Of a DNA stretch of 49,441 nt, positions 9,811 through 16,841 are shown piece by piece. Each line of letters begins with the position of its first letter. The first letter of the stretch is position 1. The translations under genes and the position numbers were made by a program. The stretch covers positions 1 through 49,441 of the forward strand of contig CASDRH010000040.1 of NCBI GenBank assembly GCA_949283075.1. The letters run 5' to 3'. The notes under the pieces were generated by a model. The model saw only the letters and a list, made by a program, of their open reading frames with translations, had not been told where the DNA came from and ran no database searches. This stretch comes from an uncultured Pseudomonadota bacterium (GTDB lineage: Bacteria; Pseudomonadota; Alphaproteobacteria; Rs-D84; CASDRH01).

Positions 9811-9828
9811 ATAAATAATGTATACAAT
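9800..9828 (+). promoter_or_regulatory. Putative promoter of rnpB
   Basis: TTGATT (9800-9805), a 17-base spacer and TACAAT (9823-9828). The predicted start, about 9835, coincides with the first base of the P1 helix of RNase P RNA. Confidence 0.55.
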
Positions 9829-9834
9829 AACAAA

Positions 9835-10153
9835 TGGGTGTGGGATTGCTGATAATTTTGTGCAAACAAATGATTATCAGAGGAAAGTCCGGACACACAA
9901 AAGGAATGATAGTGGGTAACGCCCACCACTTTGTTGACTGTGAAAGGAATACACAAAGGAGGACCAGTGCCACAGAGACGAACCATTCAGTTGGTGTGAA
10001 ACGAGGTAAACTCTATCATGTGCAAAGTCAAATGTGCCTATACGTTTATCCTTTTAACTCGGGCAAGGTAGACTGCTAGAAATTTGTAGTAATACAAGTT
10101 CAAGATAAATAATCCCTGCCGGAAGGCAAACAGAATCCGGGGTACAGCACCCA
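9835..10153 (+). ncRNA. rnpB: RNase P RNA (catalytic RNA of ribonuclease P)
   Basis: Universal bacterial motifs are present in order. The P4 5' strand region reads GAGGAAAGTCCGGAC (9879-9896 region). CAGTGCCACAGAGA follows in the middle, then GAAACG-type joining sequence. The 3' P4 strand lies in ACAGAATCCGGGGTACA (about 10130-10145). The ends pair as P1, GGGTGT (9836-9841) with GCACCC (10147-10152). At about 318 nt it is somewhat shorter than many proteobacterial class A RNAs. A promoter and a terminator frame it. This RNA processes the 5' ends of tRNAs such as the tRNA-Leu in this window. Any reading frame through this region is not a gene. Confidence 0.96.
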
Positions 10154-10161
10154 AAAAATAA

Positions 10162-10190
10162 AAAAACACATAAATCAATTATGTGTTTTT
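10162..10190. terminator. Terminator of rnpB, also usable by accC
   Basis: AAAAACACATAA / TTATGTGTTTTT with a 5-base loop. A T-rich tail follows on the plus strand and an A-rich flank precedes it, so it can act in both directions between the convergent genes. Confidence 0.85.
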
Positions 10191-10213
10191 TATTTTTAAT
10201 AAGATATAAAAAT

Positions 10214-11698
10214 CTATTTACGATGTTTAACTTTTTCAACACCTTTACCAGTAAGCTTCTGCATATCAGACTTTTGCTTTTTAGCATATTTTCTTGCTTG
10301 TTCAGTAGCTTTCTGTTTTTCTTTTTCTGCTAATTTAGCTTTTTCTTCATTGTGCTTAGCAATCCATTTTTCCAACCAATTATTATCATAATTAGCATTA
10401 TCAATAACTTCTTTTTGCTTAATTAATTCTTTATGCAAAGGAAGATTTGTTCTGACACCATCAACAACAAATTCTCTTAAAGCGTGTTCAGCACGAACCA
10501 AACAATCTTGACGAGTATCAGCAAACACAATCAATTTTGCAATCATAGAATCATAAAATGAAGGAATTTTATAACCAGCATAAACACCAGATTCTATACG
10601 AACCCCAAGTCCACCAGGAACATTTATTTTATCAATAGTTCCAGGCCAAGGAACAAAAGTATCAGGGTCTTCAGCATTTATACGGAATTCTAAAGCGTGT
10701 CCTTTAATTTTAATATCTTCTTGTTTAACAGATAACTTTTCACCCATAGCAATTCTAATCTGCTCTTTAACGATATCAACACCAGTAATCATTTCAGTAA
10801 TAGGGTGTTCAACCTGTAAACGAGTATTCATTTCCATAAAGTAAAACTTACCATCTTGATACATAAATTCAATTGTTCCAGCATTAGTATAACCAATAGA
10901 TTTAACAGCATTACGAACTTTTGAACAAATATCCTCACGAGTTTTTTCATCTAAAACAATTGCAGGAGCTTCTTCCATAACTTTTTGATGTTTACGTTGC
11001 AAAGAACAATCACGTTCTGCCAAAGTAACAACATTACCGTAATTATCAGCTAAAACTTGAATTTCTATATGTTTAGGACGTTCAAGATATTTTTCCATAT
11101 AAACTCTGTCATCATCAAAAGAAGCTTTTGCTTCAGATTTAGTAATCAAAAACTTACTACGCAAATCTGCTTCTTTTCTAATAATAGTAATACCTTTACC
11201 ACCACCACCAGAAGCTGCTTTTAAAATAACAGGATAACCAATTTCTTTTGCAACCTTCAAAGCAGTATCTAAATCAGGTAAATCACCATCAGAACCAGGA
11301 ACAACAGGAATTCCAGTTTCAATAGCAGTCCTTTTTGCTTCAACCTTATCACCCATTTTAGCAATAAGTTTTGAAGAAGGTCCAATAAAGACTATTCCGT
11401 GTTCTTCTGCCATTTCAGCAAAATCAGCTTTTTCAGATAAAAAACCATATCCAGGATGGATAGCATCAGCACCTGTAATAACAGCAGCAGATAAAATAGC
11501 AGACTTATCTAAATAAGATTCAGAAGCAAGTGCAGGACCAATACAAACAGATTCATCAGCCATTTTAACGAACATAGCAGAACTATCTTCAGTAGAATGA
11601 ACCGCAACTGTTTTAATACCTAATTCCTGACACGCGTGAATTATACGAATTGCAATTTCCCCACGATTTGCAATTAAAACTTTTTTAAACTTTGCCAT
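10214..11698 (-). CDS. accC: Acetyl-CoA carboxylase, biotin carboxylase subunit
   Basis: 494 residues. The N-terminal KVLIANRGEIAIRII motif, the ATP-grasp glycine loop ASGGGGKGI, MEMNTRLQVEHPITE and the C-terminal biotin carboxylase domain are all present. It carboxylates biotin on AccB in the first step of fatty acid synthesis. accB is 34 bases upstream on the same strand, and an AAGGTG site precedes the ATG. It exceeds the usual 445-450 residues by a C-terminal tail of about 45 residues rich in Lys, Ala and Glu (from WIAKHNEEKAKL to the end), which no catalytic motif explains. Confidence 0.96.
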   Translation of the reverse strand: MAKFKKVLIANRGEIAIRIIHACQELGIKTVAVHSTEDSSAMFVKMADESVCIGPALASESYLDKSAILSAAVITGADAIHPGYGFLSEKADFAEMAEEHGIVFIGPSSKLIAKMGDKVEAKRTAIETGIPVVPGSDGDLPDLDTALKVAKEIGYPVILKAASGGGGKGITIIRKEADLRSKFLITKSEAKASFDDDRVYMEKYLERPKHIEIQVLADNYGNVVTLAERDCSLQRKHQKVMEEAPAIVLDEKTREDICSKVRNAVKSIGYTNAGTIEFMYQDGKFYFMEMNTRLQVEHPITEMITGVDIVKEQIRIAMGEKLSVKQEDIKIKGHALEFRINAEDPDTFVPWPGTIDKINVPGGLGVRIESGVYAGYKIPSFYDSMIAKLIVFADTRQDCLVRAEHALREFVVDGVRTNLPLHKELIKQKEVIDNANYDNNWLEKWIAKHNEEKAKLAEKEKQKATEQARKYAKKQKSDMQKLTGKGVEKVKHRK

Positions 11699-11732
11699 AA
11701 ACTACACCTTTTTAATTAATTAAAAAAATACC

Positions 11733-12212
11733 TTATTCAATAATGAATAAAGGTTCTGCATATTCAACAGATTGAGATTCTTTAACCAAAATTTCTTTAA
11801 CAACACCATCACGATCTGCTTTAACAGGATTAAAAGTTTTCATTGCTTCAACTAAACATAAAATATCGCCAACTTTAACTTTATCACCTTTTTTAACATA
11901 AACAGGAGCAGATGGATTAGGAGCCAAATAAACAACTCCAACCATAGGAGAAGTTATAGCCTTTGACATATCAATACTTGGTTCAGATGCGGCAGCTTGT
12001 TGAGCATTTGCAGAACTTACAGCAGGAGCACTTGGAACGCTTACAGGTGAAGAAGCAACAGGAGCACTAGCTGCATTAGCAAACTTAGACAATCTTAATT
12101 TCATACCATATCTACTATATTCAATTTCAGCCAAATTATGCTTATCAATAGCATTAGCCAACATATCAATAATAATGTCTTCTTTTTTTCTACTACCAAA
12201 GAATAAAACCAT
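11733..12212 (-). CDS. accB: Acetyl-CoA carboxylase biotin carboxyl carrier protein
   Basis: 159 residues from ATG 12212. An N-terminal helical segment is followed by an Ala/Pro/Ser linker (about 45-80) and a C-terminal biotinyl domain. The lysine in CLVEAMKTFN (about K125) is the biotin attachment site; most AccB proteins have EAMKM or EAMKL here. The start is set by AAGGA upstream of the ATG, although a TTG at 12251 would lengthen the frame by 13 residues. It carries biotin between AccC and the carboxyltransferase, whose genes are not in the window. Confidence 0.93.
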   Translation of the reverse strand: MVLFFGSRKKEDIIIDMLANAIDKHNLAEIEYSRYGMKLRLSKFANAASAPVASSPVSVPSAPAVSSANAQQAAASEPSIDMSKAITSPMVGVVYLAPNPSAPVYVKKGDKVKVGDILCLVEAMKTFNPVKADRDGVVKEILVKESQSVEYAEPLFIIE

Positions 12213-12289
12213 TTTAAAATAATCCTTTTCTTTTATATTTGTTATATGCAAAAACGCATTTTGTTAGTTTAATATTTAATCAGGTCATT

Positions 12290-12318
12290 ATTATGTAATA
12301 AATAGATTCAATTTGCAA
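12290..12318 (-). promoter_or_regulatory. Putative promoter of accB-accC
   Basis: On the minus strand TTGCAA (12318-12313), a 17-base spacer and CATAAT (12295-12290). Confidence 0.5.
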
Positions 12319-12398
12319 GTATTTTACAAAAGCATTTATTTTTTACAAAACAAATAAAAAATATATATAAATCATAAAGTTAAATATAAAAATAAAAG

Positions 12399-12428
12399 TT
12401 GCATAAAAAATATATATTTATTTAATAT
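12399..12428 (+). promoter_or_regulatory. Putative promoter of the CYTH-domain gene
   Basis: TTGCAT (12399-12404), an 18-base spacer and TAATAT (12423-12428), in the 230-base very A+T-rich divergent gap between accB and the CYTH gene. Nothing else is evident in that gap. Confidence 0.4.
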
Positions 12429-12482
12429 GATTAAAATCATAAATTTAAAGTAAAAGCAAAATATAAAAATAAGGATTTAATT

Positions 12483-13019
12483 ATGGAATTAGAAATAAAG
12501 CTAAAATTAAAAAGAGATATAACAGAAAACATAAAAAACATAGGCTTTAAATATATAAAAGAAACTCATCAAATAGACACTTATTACATAGTAAATGAAT
12601 ATTATCAATCAAAACAGACATATTTAAGAATAAGAGAAGATTTAATAAATAAAACATATTCATTTGATTTGCATCAAATTCATTCAGATATAGCAACAAA
12701 AGAATATGAAATACAAATGAATAAAAACAACATAAATACAGCAAAAAATATAATAGAAATATTAGGTTTCAATGAAAAATGTAAAATAGATAAAGAAAGG
12801 AAAATATATAAAAAAGAAGATATAATAATAGTAATAGATAAAGTAAAAGAGTTAGGAGACTTTATAGAAATTGAAATACAATCAGAGCCATCAAAAGAAA
12901 ATGAAGAAAAATTATTTAATATAATGAATCAATTAAATTTAACAAAAGACGATATAATATCAGGTATAGGATACCCAGATTTATTTTTACAACAAAAGAG
13001 CAAACAAGAAAACTCTTGA
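12483..13019 (+). CDS. CYTH-domain protein (triphosphate tunnel enzyme; class IV adenylate cyclase-like)
   Basis: 178 residues beginning MELEIKLKL, which matches the signature ExExK motif at the N-terminus of the CYTH/triphosphate tunnel metalloenzyme superfamily. Later strands carry the expected alternating charged residues (YLRIRED, YEIQMNK, RKIYKKEDIIIVIDKV, GDFIEIEIQ). Members include CyaB adenylate cyclases, thiamine triphosphatases and inorganic triphosphatases. The layout with DTYY and GDFIEIE is CyaB-like, but the substrate cannot be fixed from the sequence. AAGGA precedes the ATG. It is monocistronic or is followed by fabI after 81 bases. Confidence 0.8.
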   Translation: MELEIKLKLKRDITENIKNIGFKYIKETHQIDTYYIVNEYYQSKQTYLRIREDLINKTYSFDLHQIHSDIATKEYEIQMNKNNINTAKNIIEILGFNEKCKIDKERKIYKKEDIIIVIDKVKELGDFIEIEIQSEPSKENEEKLFNIMNQLNLTKDDIISGIGYPDLFLQQKSKQENS

Positions 13020-13100
13020 AAATAAAGATTTTTTTGTTAACATCATAACAAGTTAATTTAAGAAAAACTTATAATAAACTTTAATAAAAAAGGAAAAATA

Positions 13101-13952
13101 ATGTCAAATACATCAAAATTAATGGAAGGTAAAAAAGGTATCGTATTTGGTATATCTAACGATAAAGGTATAGCATACGCGATATCAAAAGAATTACATA
13201 ATGCAGGTGCTAAATTAGCATTCAATTATTTACCTGTTATGGAAAAAAGAATAAAAGAAGCAGCAGAAGAATTCAATGCAGAAATAGTTTTACCAGGAAA
13301 TGTTCAAGACGATGAATCTATGGACAAGTTCTTTAAAGAAGTTGAAGAAAAATGGGGTGAAATTGATTTTATGCTACACGCAGTTGCATTTTCTGACAAA
13401 ACAGAACTACGTGGAGAATATAAAAATACAACAAGAGCAAATTTCTTAAACACTATGGATATATCTTGTTTCTCATATACAGATTTAGCAAACCGTGCAG
13501 CAAAATTAATGAAAAAAGGCGGAGCTTGCTTAACACTAACATATTTTGGTGGAGAAAAATTCATACCACACTATAACGTAATGGGTGTTGCAAAAGCAGC
13601 ATTAGATTGTTCTGTAAAATACCTAGCATCAGATTTAGGAAAACACAACATCAGAGTAAACGCTTTATCAGCAGGCCCATTAAGAACATTAGCAGCTGCT
13701 GGTATTGGAGATTTTCACTTAATGCAAAATTGGAACGAATTAAACGCTCCATTACGCAGAGCAGTAACATTAGAAGATGTTGGTCGTGCAGGATTATATC
13801 TATTATCAGATATGTCAAGCGGTGTTACAGGAGAAATTCATCACGTAGATTGTGGTTATAACTCTATGGGTATGATGAACGCTGAACAAATTGAACCAAT
13901 TGCAGATTTGTTAAACAAAATTGTTGAAAGCAAAAAAACAAATAAAGAATAA
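13101..13952 (+). CDS. fabI: Enoyl-[acyl-carrier-protein] reductase (NADH)
   Basis: 283 residues of the short-chain dehydrogenase fold. The N-terminal nucleotide loop reads GKKGIVFGISNDKGIAYAI. The FabI-type catalytic pair is present, with YFGG and then Y-N-V-M-G-V-A-K giving Tyr-x6-Lys. Downstream, RVNALSAGPLRTLAAAGI is typical of FabI. It catalyses the last reduction of each fatty acid elongation cycle. An AAGGAAA ribosome site precedes the ATG at 13101, and a hairpin terminator follows. The codons end mainly in A, as in the other plus-strand genes. Confidence 0.96.
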   Translation: MSNTSKLMEGKKGIVFGISNDKGIAYAISKELHNAGAKLAFNYLPVMEKRIKEAAEEFNAEIVLPGNVQDDESMDKFFKEVEEKWGEIDFMLHAVAFSDKTELRGEYKNTTRANFLNTMDISCFSYTDLANRAAKLMKKGGACLTLTYFGGEKFIPHYNVMGVAKAALDCSVKYLASDLGKHNIRVNALSAGPLRTLAAAGIGDFHLMQNWNELNAPLRRAVTLEDVGRAGLYLLSDMSSGVTGEIHHVDCGYNSMGMMNAEQIEPIADLLNKIVESKKTNKE

Positions 13953-13976
13953 TATTTGCAATCTTTAATAAAAAAC

Positions 13977-14003
13977 AAACCTTATGTTCAAAGCATAAGG
14001 TTT
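13977..14003 (+). terminator. Terminator of fabI
   Basis: AAACCTTATG (13977-13986) pairs with CATAAGGTTT (13994-14003) over a 7-base loop and is followed by T-rich sequence. Confidence 0.85.
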
Positions 14004-14049
14004 TTATTTTTGCTATAAAAAATAAGTATATATAATAAAAATCTAACTC

Positions 14050-14078
14050 TTTACTTAATATAAAAATTTTGATATAAT
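14050..14078 (+). promoter_or_regulatory. Putative promoter giving a leaderless merR transcript
   Basis: TTTACT (14050-14055), a 17-base spacer and TATAAT (14073-14078). The ATG of the next gene begins at 14085, six bases after the -10 box and where transcription should start. No ribosome-binding site precedes the ATG. Confidence 0.5.
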
Positions 14079-14084
14079 AAAAAT

Positions 14085-14570
14085 ATGGTAGGGACAAAAG
14101 ATTATCCAAATTTTTACATTTTAGATTCTGAAAAAGACAAAATATTCTGGACAATTTCAGAGGTATCAGAACGTCTTCATTTAGAAGCACACGTATTAAG
14201 ATTTTGGGAAAAAAAATTCAAAAAATTAAAACCTACAAAAAAGAATGCTGGCAACAGATATTATAAAATTTCAGACATAAGAATAATCGAAAAAATACGA
14301 GATTTGCTATACAAACAAGGATACACAATCCAAGGTGCTGAAAGAGTTTTAAATAAAGGATTTGCAGCTCCTCCAATGCCGATGGAACAAAAAACAAATG
14401 AAACAACATCAGAAATAGCAGATCAAGTTATAGAACAAGAAATAAAATCAAAAGTAGATACTCAACAAGCAAAAACTTTGATTGAAGAAATCAAAAAATC
14501 TAACGAAAACAAAGAAAAACTAATCGAATTATTAAACGATATAGAATACATAGAAAAATTATTAAACTAG
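14085..14570 (+). CDS. MerR-family transcriptional regulator
   Basis: 161 residues. An N-terminal winged helix of the MerR type runs from FWTISEVSERLHLEAHVLRFWEKKF to the wing and second helix (GNRYYKISDIRIIEKIRDLLYKQGYTIQGAERVL). An acidic, helical C-terminal tail without metal-binding cysteines follows. Small MerR proteins of this kind often sit just after ihfA in alphaproteobacteria; here it lies 8 kb away from ihfA and stands alone after fabI. The effector is unknown. The ATG has no ribosome site, so the transcript may be leaderless. An alternative start is not apparent. Confidence 0.85.
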   Translation: MVGTKDYPNFYILDSEKDKIFWTISEVSERLHLEAHVLRFWEKKFKKLKPTKKNAGNRYYKISDIRIIEKIRDLLYKQGYTIQGAERVLNKGFAAPPMPMEQKTNETTSEIADQVIEQEIKSKVDTQQAKTLIEEIKKSNENKEKLIELLNDIEYIEKLLN

Positions 14571-14591
14571 CAAGATTTTAAATAAAAAAAA

Positions 14592-15026
14592 TTACATCAT
14601 TTTTTTATGCCAAGGATGAAATTTTTCAACAGTTTTTAATAAATCTTTAGTAAATTTACCATTAAAACAAATTGCTCTGTCATCAATATACATTTTAGCA
14701 ATAACTTTTGTATTAGTAATACCAACAACAGAATTATCATAATATCTACGAACCCAAAAAGGAAGACACTTAAATTTCATATTATATTTTTTAGTCTCTG
14801 GCATATTCTTCAACCATTTTTTAATAGCACGCTTTTTTCTAGCACTCATAATAACAACATTAAAACCCAAATCTTGAACTTTTTTAATAAAAGGGAAAGC
14901 TCCATCTATCAATTTTCCAAAATCTGAATCAGAATCTAAAATTTTATTACACCCATAATAACAATTATCGTGTATTACTCCATCAAAATCAAAAGCGACA
15001 GTATTAGAAACCTTATATTTAGCCAT
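14592..15026 (-). CDS. HAD-like phosphatase of unknown substrate
   Basis: 144 residues. Motif I of the haloacid dehalogenase superfamily is FDFDGVIHD (near residue 12), motif II is VVIMSAR, and the late acidic motif is YIDDRAICF. There is no cap domain large enough to define a substrate, and the protein is cytoplasmic. Similar small HAD proteins occur in phages and as polynucleotide or nucleotide phosphatases, so the substrate is open. On the minus strand upstream, an extended -10 (TGATATAAT, near 15068-15060) may drive it. It is convergent with merR. Confidence 0.7.
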   Translation of the reverse strand: MAKYKVSNTVAFDFDGVIHDNCYYGCNKILDSDSDFGKLIDGAFPFIKKVQDLGFNVVIMSARKKRAIKKWLKNMPETKKYNMKFKCLPFWVRRYYDNSVVGITNTKVIAKMYIDDRAICFNGKFTKDLLKTVEKFHPWHKKMM

Positions 15027-15193
15027 AAAAAACCTATATAAATTAAAATTAAAAACAAAATTATATCAGGCAAATATAATACCATTTTTTAAGAATATCA
15101 TCAAGGAATTTTATTAAAAATTTTATCAACAAATCTGAAAAAAATAAAAAGCAAAAAAACAAAAAATATTTAAATAAAACAACAGTAAAGCCC

Positions 15194-15222
15194 TTGCTAC
15201 AAAATCCATTTTTTGATACAAT
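15194..15222 (+). promoter_or_regulatory. Putative promoter of the exported protein-aroK operon
   Basis: TTGCTA (15194-15199), a 17-base spacer and TACAAT (15217-15222), with a predicted leader of about 65 bases to the TTG start. Confidence 0.5.
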
Positions 15223-15292
15223 ATACAAAGTATATTTATGCAAAATTTATACGGAGAGAAAGAATAAAAAAATTAACAAAAGGAAAGTTTGA

Positions 15293-16207
15293 TTGAATGA
15301 AGCTTTGCTAAAAAAATATATCCGCATTTTTTGCATCATAACGTTAATGCTTTTAACGCATTTAAACGAGGCTATATTTTTACCTAATGCAAAGGCAGCT
15401 GTAAGAAGAAGAACACCAGCAAGAGCAGGAACAACAGCTTTAAGTAAATTCAAAAAAAACAGTGGAAGTTCAGCATTAACCTCATATCAATCACAACAGC
15501 AATCAAAGGCTGCAGAAGAAACAGAAGTCGGTCCTTGTTTAAAAGAACACATAAACGCATTAATTTCTTCTGGCGGTCCATGTGAATATTTAGTCCCAGA
15601 AGAAATAAAAATTGCAATGGGTTCAGATTTAGGAAGTTTCTATTGCGTATTCAACACAGAAACTATCGAAGTTGATGGAATAACATTACCATCAGCATCA
15701 AATATGTTTTTAAGAAGGTATTATGGAATAACAGCATCAGAGCTAAAAAAAGATTCAAAAGATTTAAGCGTATTCAATTTCACTCAAAATGTTGACATAT
15801 TCAGCGATGACAGAGTAAAAACAGATTTAGGAATAAATTATTTTAATATTCTAACAAAAGCCATATCAGAAAATAAGTTATCACAAGTTCATTTAAGTCA
15901 ATCATTATTGAACCAATTAAAATATAACAATTCAGCAATATTAGCACAAATACAAGAAAAATATCCATTTGATGTTCCTACAACGCAACAAGATATAACA
16001 ACATGCTCTGCCGCAGCAGTAGAAGCATTCACAGCTTGCGTAAGTTCAAAAACAAAAGCAAAGGCAAACAATTATCAAATAATAAAAGATAATTGTGTTA
16101 AATACGCAGAAATATTAACAGAGCAATATAAAAATCTAGCAACAAAAGTAATGATAGAAAATAAATCGCTAATAGAACAAACAGCAAATTCGATAACTCC
16201 GCAGTAA
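15293..16207 (+). CDS. Exported protein of unknown function, TTG start
   Basis: 304 residues with an N-terminal signal segment (YIRIFCIITLMLLTHL...AKA). A basic Arg/Ala/Thr/Ser low-complexity linker follows, then a folded domain with about eight cysteines (GPCLKEH, GGPCEYL, FYCVF, TTCSAAA, TACVSS, DNCVKY). I do not recognise the family. The start is TTG at 15293, set by AAAGGAAAG at 15278-15286; the nearby ATG at 15298 is out of frame. aroK follows 11 bases later and is probably cotranscribed. It belongs with the other exported Cys-containing proteins of this window in size and style, although its sequence shows only weak likeness to them. Confidence 0.75.
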   Translation: MNEALLKKYIRIFCIITLMLLTHLNEAIFLPNAKAAVRRRTPARAGTTALSKFKKNSGSSALTSYQSQQQSKAAEETEVGPCLKEHINALISSGGPCEYLVPEEIKIAMGSDLGSFYCVFNTETIEVDGITLPSASNMFLRRYYGITASELKKDSKDLSVFNFTQNVDIFSDDRVKTDLGINYFNILTKAISENKLSQVHLSQSLLNQLKYNNSAILAQIQEKYPFDVPTTQQDITTCSAAAVEAFTACVSSKTKAKANNYQIIKDNCVKYAEILTEQYKNLATKVMIENKSLIEQTANSITPQ

Positions 16208-16218
16208 AGTAAAATATT

Positions 16219-16791
16219 ATGATAATAAAAGATAAAATTTTTAATGAAATAAAAGAATATAAAAAGCCAATAATGTTAGTTGGTTTAATGGGGGTCGGAA
16301 AAACATCAATAGGAAAATTATTAGCAAAAAAACTAAAAATAAAATTCATAGATTCTGACACAGAAATAGAACAATCATCATTGTGTTCAATAGTAGAATT
16401 ATTCTCAATATACGGAGAAAGTGAATTCAGAAATATGGAAGAAAAAGTAATAAAAAGAATAATATCATCAAGTGATGATACATTTGTTTTATCAACTGGA
16501 GAAGGAGGATTTTTATCAGAAGGAGTAAGACAATACGTAAAAGATAAAGCAATAACAGTATGGATAAACACTCCATTTGAATTATTAATACAAAGAGCAA
16601 AATTTAAAAGCACTCGTCCTTTATTATTAGATAAAGACCCAAAAGAAATCATAAGCAAGCTAATGAAAGAAAGAAAAAAAATATATGAAGAATCAGATAT
16701 AAATTTAATAACAAAAAACGAATCTATATATAAAACTGTTGATAAATTAATAATCCAATTACATAAATTTATATCAAAAAATACACAATAA
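16219..16791 (+). CDS. aroK: Shikimate kinase
   Basis: 190 residues. The Walker A motif is GLMGVGKTS (about 21-29), followed by the shikimate-binding DSDTEIE, the R in SEFRNMEEKV, the glycine loop LSTGEGGFL and the lid arginine region KSTRPLL. It phosphorylates shikimate in aromatic amino acid synthesis. The glycine loop reads GEGG where many homologues have GGG. aroB, the usual partner, does not follow; a terminator and convergent nifJ come next. It is likely cotranscribed with the exported protein upstream. Confidence 0.92.
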   Translation: MIIKDKIFNEIKEYKKPIMLVGLMGVGKTSIGKLLAKKLKIKFIDSDTEIEQSSLCSIVELFSIYGESEFRNMEEKVIKRIISSSDDTFVLSTGEGGFLSEGVRQYVKDKAITVWINTPFELLIQRAKFKSTRPLLLDKDPKEIISKLMKERKKIYEESDINLITKNESIYKTVDKLIIQLHKFISKNTQ

Positions 16792-16792
16792 A

Positions 16793-16821
16793 AAAAGCTT
16801 TGTAATTTATACAAAGCTTTT
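16793..16821. terminator. Terminator between aroK and nifJ
   Basis: AAAAGCTTTGTA (16793-16804) pairs with TACAAAGCTTTT (16810-16821) around a 5-base loop. An A-run lies on the left and a T-rich flank on the right, so it can serve both convergent genes. Confidence 0.85.
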
Positions 16822-16841
16822 ATTTTATATATTAATCAAGA

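Noticed and set aside
9834-10079. 81-residue open frame on the plus strand
   Set aside because: It lies wholly within the RNase P RNA gene, whose conserved motifs fully explain the sequence.
16098-16814. 238-residue hydrophobic frame on the minus strand
   Set aside because: It is antisense to aroK and to the end of the exported protein gene, both well supported, and arises from the base composition.
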